From Longispora sp047121295 (GTDB lineage: Bacteria; Actinomycetota; Actinomycetes; Mycobacteriales; Micromonosporaceae), in the NCBI RefSeq assembly GCF_047121295.1, contig NZ_CP139447.1:3472001-3536000 (forward strand): a stretch of 64,000 nucleotides of DNA. The letters are read 5' to 3'. Below the pieces are notes generated by a model. It was given only the letters and a program-made list of their open reading frames with translations, did no database searches and was not told the origin of the DNA. This document shows, piece after piece, positions 50,407 through 61,413 of this stretch; position 1 is the first letter of the stretch; each line of letters starts with the position of its first letter. The position numbers and the translations under genes are program-made.

Positions 50407-51279
50407 ATGCGCCTCCGCCCGGCGCTGCGAGCCGCAGCCGCCCTGATCATCGGCCTGTCGAGCGTGTTCCTCGCCAGTCAACCGGCCTCGGCCGCCGCCC
50501 CGCCGTTCCAGATGCCGTTCCCCTGTGGACAGGCGTGGAACGGCGACAGCGACAACAGCAGCGCCCACGTCTCGTGGGAGATCGACTTCAACCGGGGCAG
50601 CACGGCCTACGCCGACCTCGGGGACACCGTGGTCGCGGCCGCCGCCGGCACCGTCGAGGTCTCCGCCGACCAGGGCGAGCTCAACGGGTACGGGAACCTG
50701 ATCGTCATCAACCACGGTGGCGGCTACTACACCTACTACGCGCACCTCGACAAGCGCGCCGTGACCGCCGGACAGTCCGTCCTGCGCGGCCAGGCCATCG
50801 GGGCCGTCGGCAACACGAGCAGGTCCGGGAACGCGATCTCCCCGCACCTGCACTTCGAGGTCCGCTACCCCGACCGCTCGCAGTCGCACATCATCAAGTC
50901 GGTGTTCAACGGCACCACCTTCGGCTACCCGAACTCCACCCCGACCAGCCACAACTGTGCCACCCAGCGCGACCCGGCGACGGTGTGCGGGTCCGGGTTC
51001 GAGATGACCGACTCGGTGAAGCTCGGCACGGCCGGCACGGTCAACCTGCTGTGGAAGGGCTCCACCTCGCAGAACTGCGTCGTGACCCTGAAGATGTCCG
51101 GCGTGGGCACGGCGACGGCGACCAGCGCGTTCCTGGAGCCCCAGGGGTCGACCCGGACGACGGACTCGGGCAACTTCTCCGAGTACGCCGGGCCCGTGGT
51201 CCGGACCGCGCCGAACTGCGTGAAGTGGGGCGGCAGCACTGGCGGTTCCAGCTACACCTCGCCGTTCGAGCACTGCTGA
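50407..51279 (+). CDS. Secreted M23 (LytM) family peptidase
   Basis: A 290-aa exported peptidoglycan hydrolase-type protein. The signal peptide ends near residue 31 (PASAAAP). The LytM domain (about 45-170) has the metal ligands in HVSWEIDFNRG, and HLHFEVRYPD with the paired His; the spacing of catalytic residues appears intact. The C-terminal 110 residues are cysteine-containing and unassigned. ATG 50407 follows AAAGGAG by 6 nt. A strong hairpin ends the transcript. Confidence 0.88.
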   Translation: MRLRPALRAAAALIIGLSSVFLASQPASAAAPPFQMPFPCGQAWNGDSDNSSAHVSWEIDFNRGSTAYADLGDTVVAAAAGTVEVSADQGELNGYGNLIVINHGGGYYTYYAHLDKRAVTAGQSVLRGQAIGAVGNTSRSGNAISPHLHFEVRYPDRSQSHIIKSVFNGTTFGYPNSTPTSHNCATQRDPATVCGSGFEMTDSVKLGTAGTVNLLWKGSTSQNCVVTLKMSGVGTATATSAFLEPQGSTRTTDSGNFSEYAGPVVRTAPNCVKWGGSTGGSSYTSPFEHC

Positions 51280-51284
51280 CCCGT

Positions 51285-51315
51285 GGCGGGCGCGGGCCTC
51301 GGGGCCGCGCCCGCC
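51285..51315. terminator. Bidirectional terminator between M23 peptidase and hrpB
   Basis: GGCGGGCGCGG pairs perfectly with CCGCGCCCGCC (11 bp) between two convergent genes. Confidence 0.75.
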
Positions 51316-51326
51316 CCGCCGTCCGG

Positions 51327-53822
51327 CTACTTGCGGGGTGTCACCCGGCGGGTCGGCGGCGCGGTCGTCGGGTCCTCCGGCCACGGGTGCCGGGGATAGC
51401 GCCCGCGCAACTCGGCTCTGACCTGCGGGTACGCGTTCCGCCAGAACGACGGCAGGTCCCCGGTGACCGCGACCGGCCGGCCGGCGGGGGACAGCAGGTG
51501 CAGCACGACCGGCACCCGGCCGTCCGCCACGGTCGGCGAGGCGGCCCAGCCGAACACCTCCTGCACCTTCACGGCGAGTACCGGCGCGGCCGGGTCCGTG
51601 TAGTCCAGCCGGACCATCGAGCCACTGGGGACGGCGAGCCGGTCGGGGACCACCTGGTCCAGCCGGGCGGCCTGCGCCCACGGCACGAGCCGGCGCAGCG
51701 CCGAGGCCACGTCGGTCCTGGCCAGCTGGGCCCGCCGGGTCGCCTTCCGCAGCTCCGGCCCCAGCCACTCGCCGGCCCGGTCGAGGAGCGCCGAGTCGGC
51801 CATGTCCGGCCACGGTTCGCCGAGCGCGCGGTGGCAGCAGGCGAGCCGGTCCCGCAGCCCCTGGGCCGTCGCCGACCAGTCGAGCAGCCCCAGGCCCTCC
51901 CTGCGCAGGCCGGTGAGAAGCGCCCCGGCGACCAGCTCCCGGTCGGGATTCCTGAGGGGGCGCTCCACGAGGACGATCGCGCCGAGGCGTTCCACCTGCC
52001 GGGCGAGGACGTCGCCGTCCACCCAGTCGACCTGCTCCTCGGTCCGGACCATCGGGCCGCCCAGCTCCCGGGCGGTGGCCTCGTCGAGCGGGGCGGCGAG
52101 CCGGATCCGGGCCGACGCGCGGCCGGTGGGGCGGTCGGCGGTGGCCACGGCCAGCCACGGCAGGCCGGTCAGCGCCGAGCCCTCGGCGAGCTCCGCACCG
52201 GTGCCGCCGGCCATCAGGTACTCCCGGCCGCCCGGTCTGCGGAGCTTCGCCAGCCGCTCGGGGAACGCGAGCCCGACGACGATCCCGGCCGCCGCCTCGT
52301 CGGGGAGCCTCACCGTGTCACCGGGTGGGGGCGCGGCCCGGTCCGGGAGCAGGCGGCGGGTCTCCTCGCGCCAGCGGGCCGTCGCCGCCCGGTCCACGTT
52401 GTCCCGGAGCCGGCGCCAGTCCGCCGCCAGGTCGTCGGTGGTCTGCGCCTCCTCGGACAGCAACGCCACCACCTCGGCGGCCCGCCGGGCCCCCACCAGC
52501 CCGGCCCCGTCCAGCAGGGCCCGGGCCAGCCGGGGATGCGCGCCCACGGCCGCGATGGCCCGGCCCCGGGGCGTCACCCGGCCCGCGTCGTCCACCGCGC
52601 CGAGGGCCCGCAGCGTGGCCCCGGCGACCTCCGCCGACGCGGCCGGCGGCGGGTCGAGCAGGTCCAGGCCGGCGCCGCCCGGGTTGCCCCAGCAGGCCAG
52701 TTCGAGCAGGAAGCCGGTCAGGTCGGCGACGGCCACCTCCGGTTCGGCGTGCGCGGGCAGCCGGTCGTGCTCGCCCTGCGACCAGCACCGGTACGCCCGG
52801 CCCGGCGCCTCCCGGCCCGCGCGCCCCGCCCGCTGGGTGGCCGAGGCCTTCGACACCCGGCCGGTGACCAGCGCGCCCAGGCCGCGCGCCAGGTCGATCC
52901 GGGGCGCGCGGGCCAGGCCGGCGTCCACGACGATCCGGACCCCGGGCACGGTGAGACTGCTCTCGGCGACGGCGCTGGCGAGCACGACGCGGCGGTGGGT
53001 GCCGGGCCGCAACACCGCGTCCTGGGTACCGGCACCCTGCCGCCCGTGCAACGTCAGCACCTCCACCGGCCGCCCGGTGGCGGGGTCCGTGAGGCCCGAC
53101 AGCCGGCCCGCGACCGCCGCGATCTCGCCGGCACCGGGCAGGAACACGAGCACGTCGCCCCCGGCCTCGCCCAGCGCCCGGCGGACCGTCGCCGCCACGT
53201 GGTCCAGCAGCCGGGGGTCCACCCGCAGGCCGTGCGGCGGCGGCAGCGGCCGGTCCGGGGGACACCACACCGTGGTCACCGGGTGCAGCGCGGCGTCGGC
53301 GGAGACCACCGGCCCGCCGACGACCCGCGACAGCCGGTCGGCCTCGGCCGTCGCCGACGTCGCCAGCAGCCACAGGTCCTCGCGCAGCGCGGCGCGGACG
53401 TCGACGGTGAACGCCAGGGCCAGGTCGGTGTCGAGGTGCCGTTCGTGGCACTCGTCGAGCATCACCGCGCCGACCCCGGGCAGCTCGGGGTCGCGGGCCA
53501 GTCGGCGGACCAGCACCCCGGTGGTGACGACCTGGATCCGGGTGCGCGGGCCGACCCGGCGCTCGCCGCGCACCACGTACCCGACGGTGTCGCCGACCTC
53601 CTCGCCCAGCAGGGCGGCCATCCGGCGCGCGGCGGCCCGGGCGGCCACCCGACGGGGCTCGGCGACGATCACCGTGCCGGTGACGCGCTCGGCGAGGGCC
53701 AGGGGCACCACGGTCGTCTTGCCGGTACCGGGTGGGGCGACCAGTACCCCCGCGTGGTGTTTCTCCAGCACCGCGATCAGCGACGGGAGCACGGCCCCGA
53801 TGGGCAGGTCGGTGTGCGGCAT
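51327..53822 (-). CDS. hrpB: ATP-dependent helicase HrpB
   Basis: An 831-aa DEAH-box helicase. Walker A APPGTGKTTVV is near residue 34, motif II is LDECHERH (DECH), motif III SATAEADRL, motif VI QRAGRAGREAPG, then a HA2 domain and the HrpB-specific C-terminal domain. Length is normal for HrpB (about 820 aa). Its cellular role is poorly defined; it may remodel RNA. GAAGCT lies 6 nt before the ATG (leaderless pattern). Confidence 0.93.
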   Translation of the reverse strand: MPHTDLPIGAVLPSLIAVLEKHHAGVLVAPPGTGKTTVVPLALAERVTGTVIVAEPRRVAARAAARRMAALLGEEVGDTVGYVVRGERRVGPRTRIQVVTTGVLVRRLARDPELPGVGAVMLDECHERHLDTDLALAFTVDVRAALREDLWLLATSATAEADRLSRVVGGPVVSADAALHPVTTVWCPPDRPLPPPHGLRVDPRLLDHVAATVRRALGEAGGDVLVFLPGAGEIAAVAGRLSGLTDPATGRPVEVLTLHGRQGAGTQDAVLRPGTHRRVVLASAVAESSLTVPGVRIVVDAGLARAPRIDLARGLGALVTGRVSKASATQRAGRAGREAPGRAYRCWSQGEHDRLPAHAEPEVAVADLTGFLLELACWGNPGGAGLDLLDPPPAASAEVAGATLRALGAVDDAGRVTPRGRAIAAVGAHPRLARALLDGAGLVGARRAAEVVALLSEEAQTTDDLAADWRRLRDNVDRAATARWREETRRLLPDRAAPPPGDTVRLPDEAAAGIVVGLAFPERLAKLRRPGGREYLMAGGTGAELAEGSALTGLPWLAVATADRPTGRASARIRLAAPLDEATARELGGPMVRTEEQVDWVDGDVLARQVERLGAIVLVERPLRNPDRELVAGALLTGLRREGLGLLDWSATAQGLRDRLACCHRALGEPWPDMADSALLDRAGEWLGPELRKATRRAQLARTDVASALRRLVPWAQAARLDQVVPDRLAVPSGSMVRLDYTDPAAPVLAVKVQEVFGWAASPTVADGRVPVVLHLLSPAGRPVAVTGDLPSFWRNAYPQVRAELRGRYPRHPWPEDPTTAPPTRRVTPRK

Positions 53823-53853
53823 GCCGACAGCTTCGCACGAGGTGCGGGCCGGC

Positions 53854-55107
53854 TCAGTCGGCGGCGGGCGCGGGCTCCGCGTCGAGCGCGTCGGAATGCC
53901 TCGCGCCCCGGAGCGGGGACAACGCCACCGCCACGGCCACCACCGCGAACCCGGCGATCCCCACCCACAGCGCGGTGCGGTACCCGAACCGGCCCGCCAG
54001 GAAGCCGCCCAGCGGCGCGCCCAGCACGATCGACGCCCGGTTGAACGACCGCATCGTCGCGGCCATCCGGCCCTGCAGCGCGTCGGGGGTCACGGACGCC
54101 CGGTAGCTCATCTCGAACGGGCCCCCGACGCCGAGGACGAACCAGAACCCGAACATGGCGCCGGCGAACATCCACACGGGGGAACGGTCGGGCATCGCGA
54201 GCGGGACCAGCAGCCACGCGACCGGCTCCAGGGCCTTGGTGACCGCGAGGATCGGGCCGACCTCGAACCGCCGGCCGGCCCAGCCCGACACCGCGCCGCC
54301 GAGGACCCCGCCGAGGCCGCCGGCCGCCAGCACGAAGCCCGCCTTGAGGGGGCTGAAGTCCAGGCCTTCGATCATGTACGCCGACAGCACCGTGCCCAGC
54401 ATGCTGCTGAACACGAACCACACGTGCGTCGTGAGGGCCATCGCGGAGAGGGTGCGGTGTCGGTACACCCAGGACACGCCCTCGCGGAGCTCCGTGAGCA
54501 GGTGCCGGCGCTCCGCCGGGGCCGGTTTCGGCTCCTCGACCCGCAGCGAGGCGACCATCAGCGCCGAGAACAGGTACGACGCCGCGTCGACCAGGATCGC
54601 CACCGGCGCGCCGACCAGCCGCAGCAGCGCCCCGGCGAGCAGCGGCCCGGTGCTCTGCGCCATGGCGTCGGACTGCTGTAGGCGCGCGTTGGCGGCCGTG
54701 AGCAGCGGCCGGGGCACGACCCGGGGGAGAAGGGACTGGTCGGCGGCGTCGAACACCAGCGACAGCGCCCCGAACAGGAACATGAACCCGACCAGGGCGG
54801 GAATGGTGAGCCGGTCGAGGAAGTACAGCACCGGCAGCAGGCACAGCAGCACCGCCCGGCCGAGGTCGGTGGCCACCAGCACGGGTCTTCTCCGGTACCG
54901 GTCCACCAGGACCCCGACGACGAGCCCGAACAGCAGGTACGGCAACCAGCGCGCCGCGTTCATGAGGCCCAGGTCCTCCACGTCGCCGCCGAGCGCGTCG
55001 AAGAGGAAGAACTGCAACGCCAGGGTGGTCACGTACGAACCGAAGATCGACACGGTGGACGCGGTCCACAGCCGTCCGTAGCCGGGGACGTCCACGAGGC
55101 GGTTCAC
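53854..55107 (-). CDS. MFS transporter (EntS/DUF894-like)
   Basis: A 417-aa major facilitator with 12 predicted membrane segments, motif A as GVLVDRYRRRPVLVATD near residue 65, and the N-terminus YGRLWTASTVSIFGSYVTTLA typical of the group that includes enterobactin and macrolide exporters. The exported compound is unknown. GTG 55107 follows TAGGGT by 6 nt, suggesting leaderless mRNA. It stands 31 bp upstream of hrpB on the same strand. Confidence 0.88.
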   Translation of the reverse strand: MNRLVDVPGYGRLWTASTVSIFGSYVTTLALQFFLFDALGGDVEDLGLMNAARWLPYLLFGLVVGVLVDRYRRRPVLVATDLGRAVLLCLLPVLYFLDRLTIPALVGFMFLFGALSLVFDAADQSLLPRVVPRPLLTAANARLQQSDAMAQSTGPLLAGALLRLVGAPVAILVDAASYLFSALMVASLRVEEPKPAPAERRHLLTELREGVSWVYRHRTLSAMALTTHVWFVFSSMLGTVLSAYMIEGLDFSPLKAGFVLAAGGLGGVLGGAVSGWAGRRFEVGPILAVTKALEPVAWLLVPLAMPDRSPVWMFAGAMFGFWFVLGVGGPFEMSYRASVTPDALQGRMAATMRSFNRASIVLGAPLGGFLAGRFGYRTALWVGIAGFAVVAVAVALSPLRGARHSDALDAEPAPAAD

Positions 55108-55162
55108 GATCGAACCCTAGCAACGGACCCCGGCCCCCGCGGACCCGGCTTACGATGCCAGG

Positions 55163-55285
55163 ATGAGCGGAAAAGTAGTACATTTCGAGATTCCGGAGGT
55201 GATGGGGGTGGGGTTCACCGGGTACTTCGCCGACACCGAGGGGAACACGGTCGGCCTCTGGCAGAGCGCCACCCCGTCCGGCTGA
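55163..55285 (+). pseudogene. Internally deleted glyoxalase (VOC) gene
   Basis: A 40-codon frame that begins MSGKVVHFEIP, a common start of a VOC-family protein, and jumps within a few residues to TGYFADTEGNTVGLWQSA, the usual end of the same family. About 75-80 central residues, including metal-binding and core strands, are missing, yet the frame is kept. It cannot be functional as a glyoxalase. It is divergent from the MFS gene. Confidence 0.75.
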
Positions 55286-55298
55286 GCACCCGCGCGCT

Positions 55299-55328
55299 CC
55301 GGGGCCCCGCCGGGTGGCGGGACCCCGG
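55299..55328. terminator. Hairpin between the VOC relic and the secreted hypothetical gene
   Basis: CCGGGG-x-CCCGCC pairs with GGCGGG-x-CCCCGG, 12 bp with one mismatch, four-base loop. It serves both convergent units. Confidence 0.65.
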
Positions 55329-55366
55329 GTGCCCGTGTCGCGCGCCGGGCGGGCCCGCGCCCGGGG

Positions 55367-55894
55367 TCAGGCGTGCACGGTCTCGCAGGCGCCCTGGCGG
55401 GTGGTGTTGGTGAACGAGGTGCCGCAGTAGTAGCCGGCGGCGACGTTGCTCATCGGGGTCCACGTGTAGTTGTAGTAGACATTGCCGCTCTGGTAGAAGT
55501 TGCCGCTCTCGATGATGACGCCACCGGGCCCGTTGATCTGCATGTTGACCACGCCCGCAGCGGGGAAGTACGTGCTGTTGGTCATGTGGTTGACGAAGAG
55601 GCCGTCGCCGTAGATCCCGAAGCAGACCCGCAGCGGCCAGCCGGCGCAACCGCTGGAGGAGTCGACGGCGGCCGGGCCCCGGACCTCGTAGACGTCGAGC
55701 ACGCCGTTGGCGCCCCGGACCTCCTTGACGAGGACCGCGCCGCCCGCGGCGGTCGTGGAGCGGGCCGGCGTCGTCGTCGCCGCCTGGGCGCTGGCCGCGC
55801 CGGTGAGGCTCGCCGCGGTGAGTGCCAGGGCGGCCACGGTGACGGCTCTGACCGTGGTCCTGATCCAACGTTTCGGTGTGGACGTGCTCGTCAT
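55367..55894 (-). CDS. Secreted hypothetical protein, 175 aa
   Basis: I do not recognise the family. A twin-arginine-poor, alanine-rich signal peptide ends near residue 38 (ASAQAATTT). The mature protein has five or six Cys, two of them in the central block (SSGCAGWPLRVCFGIYGDG) and two near the C-terminus (YYCGTSF, GACETVHA), so it is probably disulphide-stabilised, and it is rich in Asn, Tyr and Gly. The pattern recalls small extracellular beta proteins. It stands alone upstream of the TetR gene on the same strand with a 166-bp gap. Confidence 0.7.
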   Translation of the reverse strand: MTSTSTPKRWIRTTVRAVTVAALALTAASLTGAASAQAATTTPARSTTAAGGAVLVKEVRGANGVLDVYEVRGPAAVDSSSGCAGWPLRVCFGIYGDGLFVNHMTNSTYFPAAGVVNMQINGPGGVIIESGNFYQSGNVYYNYTWTPMSNVAAGYYCGTSFTNTTRQGACETVHA

Positions 55895-56060
55895 CGGTTC
55901 CTCGATTCCCTCGTGGGTGTCGCCAGAATCCGGCCGGCGGCGCGGGTGGCCGGCCGGCGCACGTCCACCCTCCCTCCGTGGACCCGCCCCGGCGAGGGCG
56001 ATCGCGTCCGGGATCGTCCGGGATCGTCCGAGCGGGGTAGCGGGGAGTGTCGGGGTCGGC

Positions 56061-56666
56061 TCAGTCGTCGACCCGGCCGTAGATCGCCCGGCGGACGATC
56101 GTCACCAGGGTGTCCACCGTCTCCTCCGGGTCGGCGGCGGTGTCCCCGGCCAGCACCGCGTACTTCATCACGAGCAGGCTCCTGGCCAGCGCGTCGGCGG
56201 GCGGCCCCGGCGGGGCGAGGCCGGCCGCGCGGTCGCGGGTGATGCGGGCGCTGGCCTGGCGTACCCCGTCGGAGATCAGGTTCTCGCGGAGCGTGGCGAA
56301 GGCCGGTTCCGGGTCGGGGGCGGTCATCACCTGGCGGAGCAGCGCGCCGTGGGTGCGCCACAGCCGGGCGCTGGTGGCCATGGTGCGGCGCAGCGACTCG
56401 GCGCCGGGGCCCCGGCCGTCGAGCCATTCGGCGCTCTCGCGGTGCATCTCCTCGGCGATCTCGCCCATCAGGTGGGTGACGACGGCGGCGAGGGAGTCGA
56501 AGTAGAAGTAGAACGAGGAGCGGGAGATGCCCGCCGCCCGGGCGATCTCGTCGATCGTGATCTGCCGGAGCGGCTTGTCCTCGGCCAGCCGGCGGGTGGC
56601 CGCGAGGATGTCGAGCTCGCGCTGGTCGCCCTTGCTCGGGCCTCGCCGCCGCCGTCCCGGTTCCAT
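56061..56666 (-). CDS. TetR-family repressor
   Basis: A 201-aa regulator: N-terminal TetR helix-turn-helix (about 15-62, ITIDEIARAAGISRSSFYFYF) and a ligand-binding domain resembling the EthR type (LWRTHGALLRQVMTA). The ATG at 56666 follows TAGCAT by 7 nt and begins the usual N-terminal arm (EPGRRRRGPSKGD); the longer frame upstream would run through the operator. It is divergent from an MFS exporter and two perfect palindromes lie between them, so it most likely represses both. Confidence 0.9.
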   Translation of the reverse strand: MEPGRRRRGPSKGDQRELDILAATRRLAEDKPLRQITIDEIARAAGISRSSFYFYFDSLAAVVTHLMGEIAEEMHRESAEWLDGRGPGAESLRRTMATSARLWRTHGALLRQVMTAPDPEPAFATLRENLISDGVRQASARITRDRAAGLAPPGPPADALARSLLVMKYAVLAGDTAADPEETVDTLVTIVRRAIYGRVDD

Positions 56667-56689
56667 CCCGCCGATGCTACCCCGCGTTT

Positions 56690-56704
56690 TCGACACCGTG
56701 TCGA
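56690..56704. promoter_or_regulatory. TetR operator copy 1, TCGACAC-C-GTGTCGA
   Basis: Perfect 15-bp palindrome overlapping the expected -35 of the tetR promoter. Confidence 0.8.
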
Positions 56705-56723
56705 CGATCACCGGCGACAATAA

Positions 56724-56738
56724 TCGACACTGTGTCGA
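56724..56738. promoter_or_regulatory. TetR operator copy 2, TCGACAC-T-GTGTCGA
   Basis: Perfect palindrome, extended by AA/TT to 56722-56740, 34 bp centre to centre from copy 1 and 58 bp before the MFS start. Confidence 0.8.
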
Positions 56739-56788
56739 TTCTGTGCGACGGTGGATCCTTCCCCCGCTCCACGCTGATCAGAATCGAC
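56734..56788 (+). promoter_or_regulatory. 10-bp inverted repeat in the MFS leader
   Basis: GTCGATTCTG (56734-56743) and CAGAATCGAC (56779-56788) are perfect complements bracketing 35 bp, ending 7 bp before the ATG. They could form a leader hairpin or extend the regulator-binding region. Confidence 0.45.
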
Positions 56789-56795
56789 GCGCACC

Positions 56796-58277
56796 ATGTC
56801 TCAGCAGCACAAACCCCGGCCCGAGGGCCTGATCCTGTTCGCCCTCGGCCTCGGCGCCATGATCGTCTCGATGATGCAGACCCTGGTGGTACCGATCCTG
56901 GGCACCATCGGACACCGGTTGCACGCGAGCTCCACCGACGTCAGCTGGGTACTCACGGCGAACCTGCTCGCCGCCGCCGTACTCACCCCGCTGCTCGGCC
57001 GGCTCGGCGACCAGCTGGGCAAGAAGAAGGTGCTGGTCGCCAGCATGCTCGTCCTGGTCGCCGGCTCCCTGCTGGCCGCGACGACCAGCTCCCTGGGCCT
57101 GTTGATCACGGCGCGGGCGCTGCAGGGCGTCGGTACCGCCATCTTCCCGCTCGCGATCGGCATCGCCCGCGACGAGATCCGGCCGGCGAAGCTGCCCGGC
57201 GCGATGGCCCTGATCAGCGCGACCCTGTCCGTCGGCGGCGGGGTGGGGCTGGTCGCGACCGGGCTGCTCATCCAGGGCTCCGACCCCGACTACCACCGGG
57301 TGTTCTGGCTGGCCACCGCCCTCGCCGCCGTGGCCCTGGCCGCCGTCGTCGCCCTCGTGCCGGCCGGTACCCGGGCCCGGATCACCGGCCGGATCGACTG
57401 GCTCGGCGCCGCGACCCTGGGCGCCACCCTGGTCGCGCTGCTCCTGCCGCTGTCGCAGGGCAACACCTGGGGCTGGACCTCCGCGCGCACCCTGGGCCTG
57501 TTCGCCGCCTCCGTCGTGCTCGGCGGCCTGTGGGTGCTCGTCGAGCGCCGGGTCGCCGCGCCGCTGGTCGACCTGCGGATGTTCGCCCGCCGGCAGGTCG
57601 CGATGACCAACATCGCCGCGCTGCTGTTCGGCTTCGCGATGTTCGGCATGTTCATCGGCGCCTCGACCATGGTGCAGATCCCGCACGCCGTCGCCGGCTA
57701 CGGCTTCGGGGCCACGGTCCTGCGGGCCGCCGTCGAGTACCTGCTGCCCAGCTCCCTGGTCAGCGTCGTCGCCGCGCCGCTGGGCGGGCTGCTGGTCCGC
57801 CGGGTCGGCGCCAAGGCCGTCCTCGCCCTCGGCACGGTGACCGGCGTCGTCGGGTTCGGCTCGTTCGCGCTGTGGCACGAGAAGTCCTGGCAGGTGATCG
57901 CCGCCGTCATGATCTCCGGGGTGGCCATCTCCCTGGGGTACGCGGCCATGCCCGCCCTGATCGTCGCCGCCGTACCCGTCGAGCAGACCGGCATCGCCAA
58001 CGGGCTCAACTCCATCGCCCGGACCGTCGGCAGCTCGGTGGCCAGCGCGGTCGTGACCACGCTGCTCACCTCCCGGCTGGTCGTGCACAAGCCGTTCCCG
58101 CCGCTGCCTGCCGAGTCGGGCTTCACCCTGACGTTCTGGCTGTGCGCCGGGGCGTGCGCGCTGGCGGCCCTCGTGACCCTGATCGGGGTACGCGGCAACA
58201 CGCACGCCGAGCCGCCGCACGTCGTGGCGCTCAACGACGTGGAGGCGCTGCCGGAGCTGGCCGGCCGCAGGGCCTGA
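56796..58277 (+). CDS. DHA2-family MFS drug exporter (EmrB/QacA type)
   Basis: A 493-aa transporter with 14 predicted membrane segments. Motif A is GRLGDQLGKKKVLV near residue 70 and the N-terminal helix has MIVSMMQTLVVPILGTI; the canonical Asp of motif D1 (LDxTxVNVA) is replaced by this QTLVVP form, found in a subgroup of actinomycete exporters. It should expel a hydrophobic compound using the proton gradient. It is divergent from its probable repressor, whose ligand would be the exported compound. Confidence 0.9.
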   Translation: MSQQHKPRPEGLILFALGLGAMIVSMMQTLVVPILGTIGHRLHASSTDVSWVLTANLLAAAVLTPLLGRLGDQLGKKKVLVASMLVLVAGSLLAATTSSLGLLITARALQGVGTAIFPLAIGIARDEIRPAKLPGAMALISATLSVGGGVGLVATGLLIQGSDPDYHRVFWLATALAAVALAAVVALVPAGTRARITGRIDWLGAATLGATLVALLLPLSQGNTWGWTSARTLGLFAASVVLGGLWVLVERRVAAPLVDLRMFARRQVAMTNIAALLFGFAMFGMFIGASTMVQIPHAVAGYGFGATVLRAAVEYLLPSSLVSVVAAPLGGLLVRRVGAKAVLALGTVTGVVGFGSFALWHEKSWQVIAAVMISGVAISLGYAAMPALIVAAVPVEQTGIANGLNSIARTVGSSVASAVVTTLLTSRLVVHKPFPPLPAESGFTLTFWLCAGACALAALVTLIGVRGNTHAEPPHVVALNDVEALPELAGRRA

Positions 58278-58345
58278 GCCCCGCCTGAGCCCCGTCCGCG
58301 TGGGACCCGGCAGGACCGGGGGACACCGGGCGGGGTGGGCGAGGA

Positions 58346-58351
58346 TAGGCT
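58346..58351 (+). promoter_or_regulatory. -10 element of the glyS promoter
   Basis: TAGGCT 45 bp before the GTG start, without a recognisable -35. I found no T-box or other riboswitch in the 118-bp gap upstream of glyS. Confidence 0.4.
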
Positions 58352-58395
58352 GGGAGGGCTGCTCGCCGCCCGTACCCCATTGTGAGGTTTGTCCC

Positions 58396-61399
<3,004 letters not shown>

Positions 61400-61413
<14 letters not shown>

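Noticed and set aside
58278..58395. T-box or other riboswitch before glyS
   Set aside because: Only 118 bp, with a -10 at 58346 leaving about 40 nt of leader and no conserved T-box sequence.
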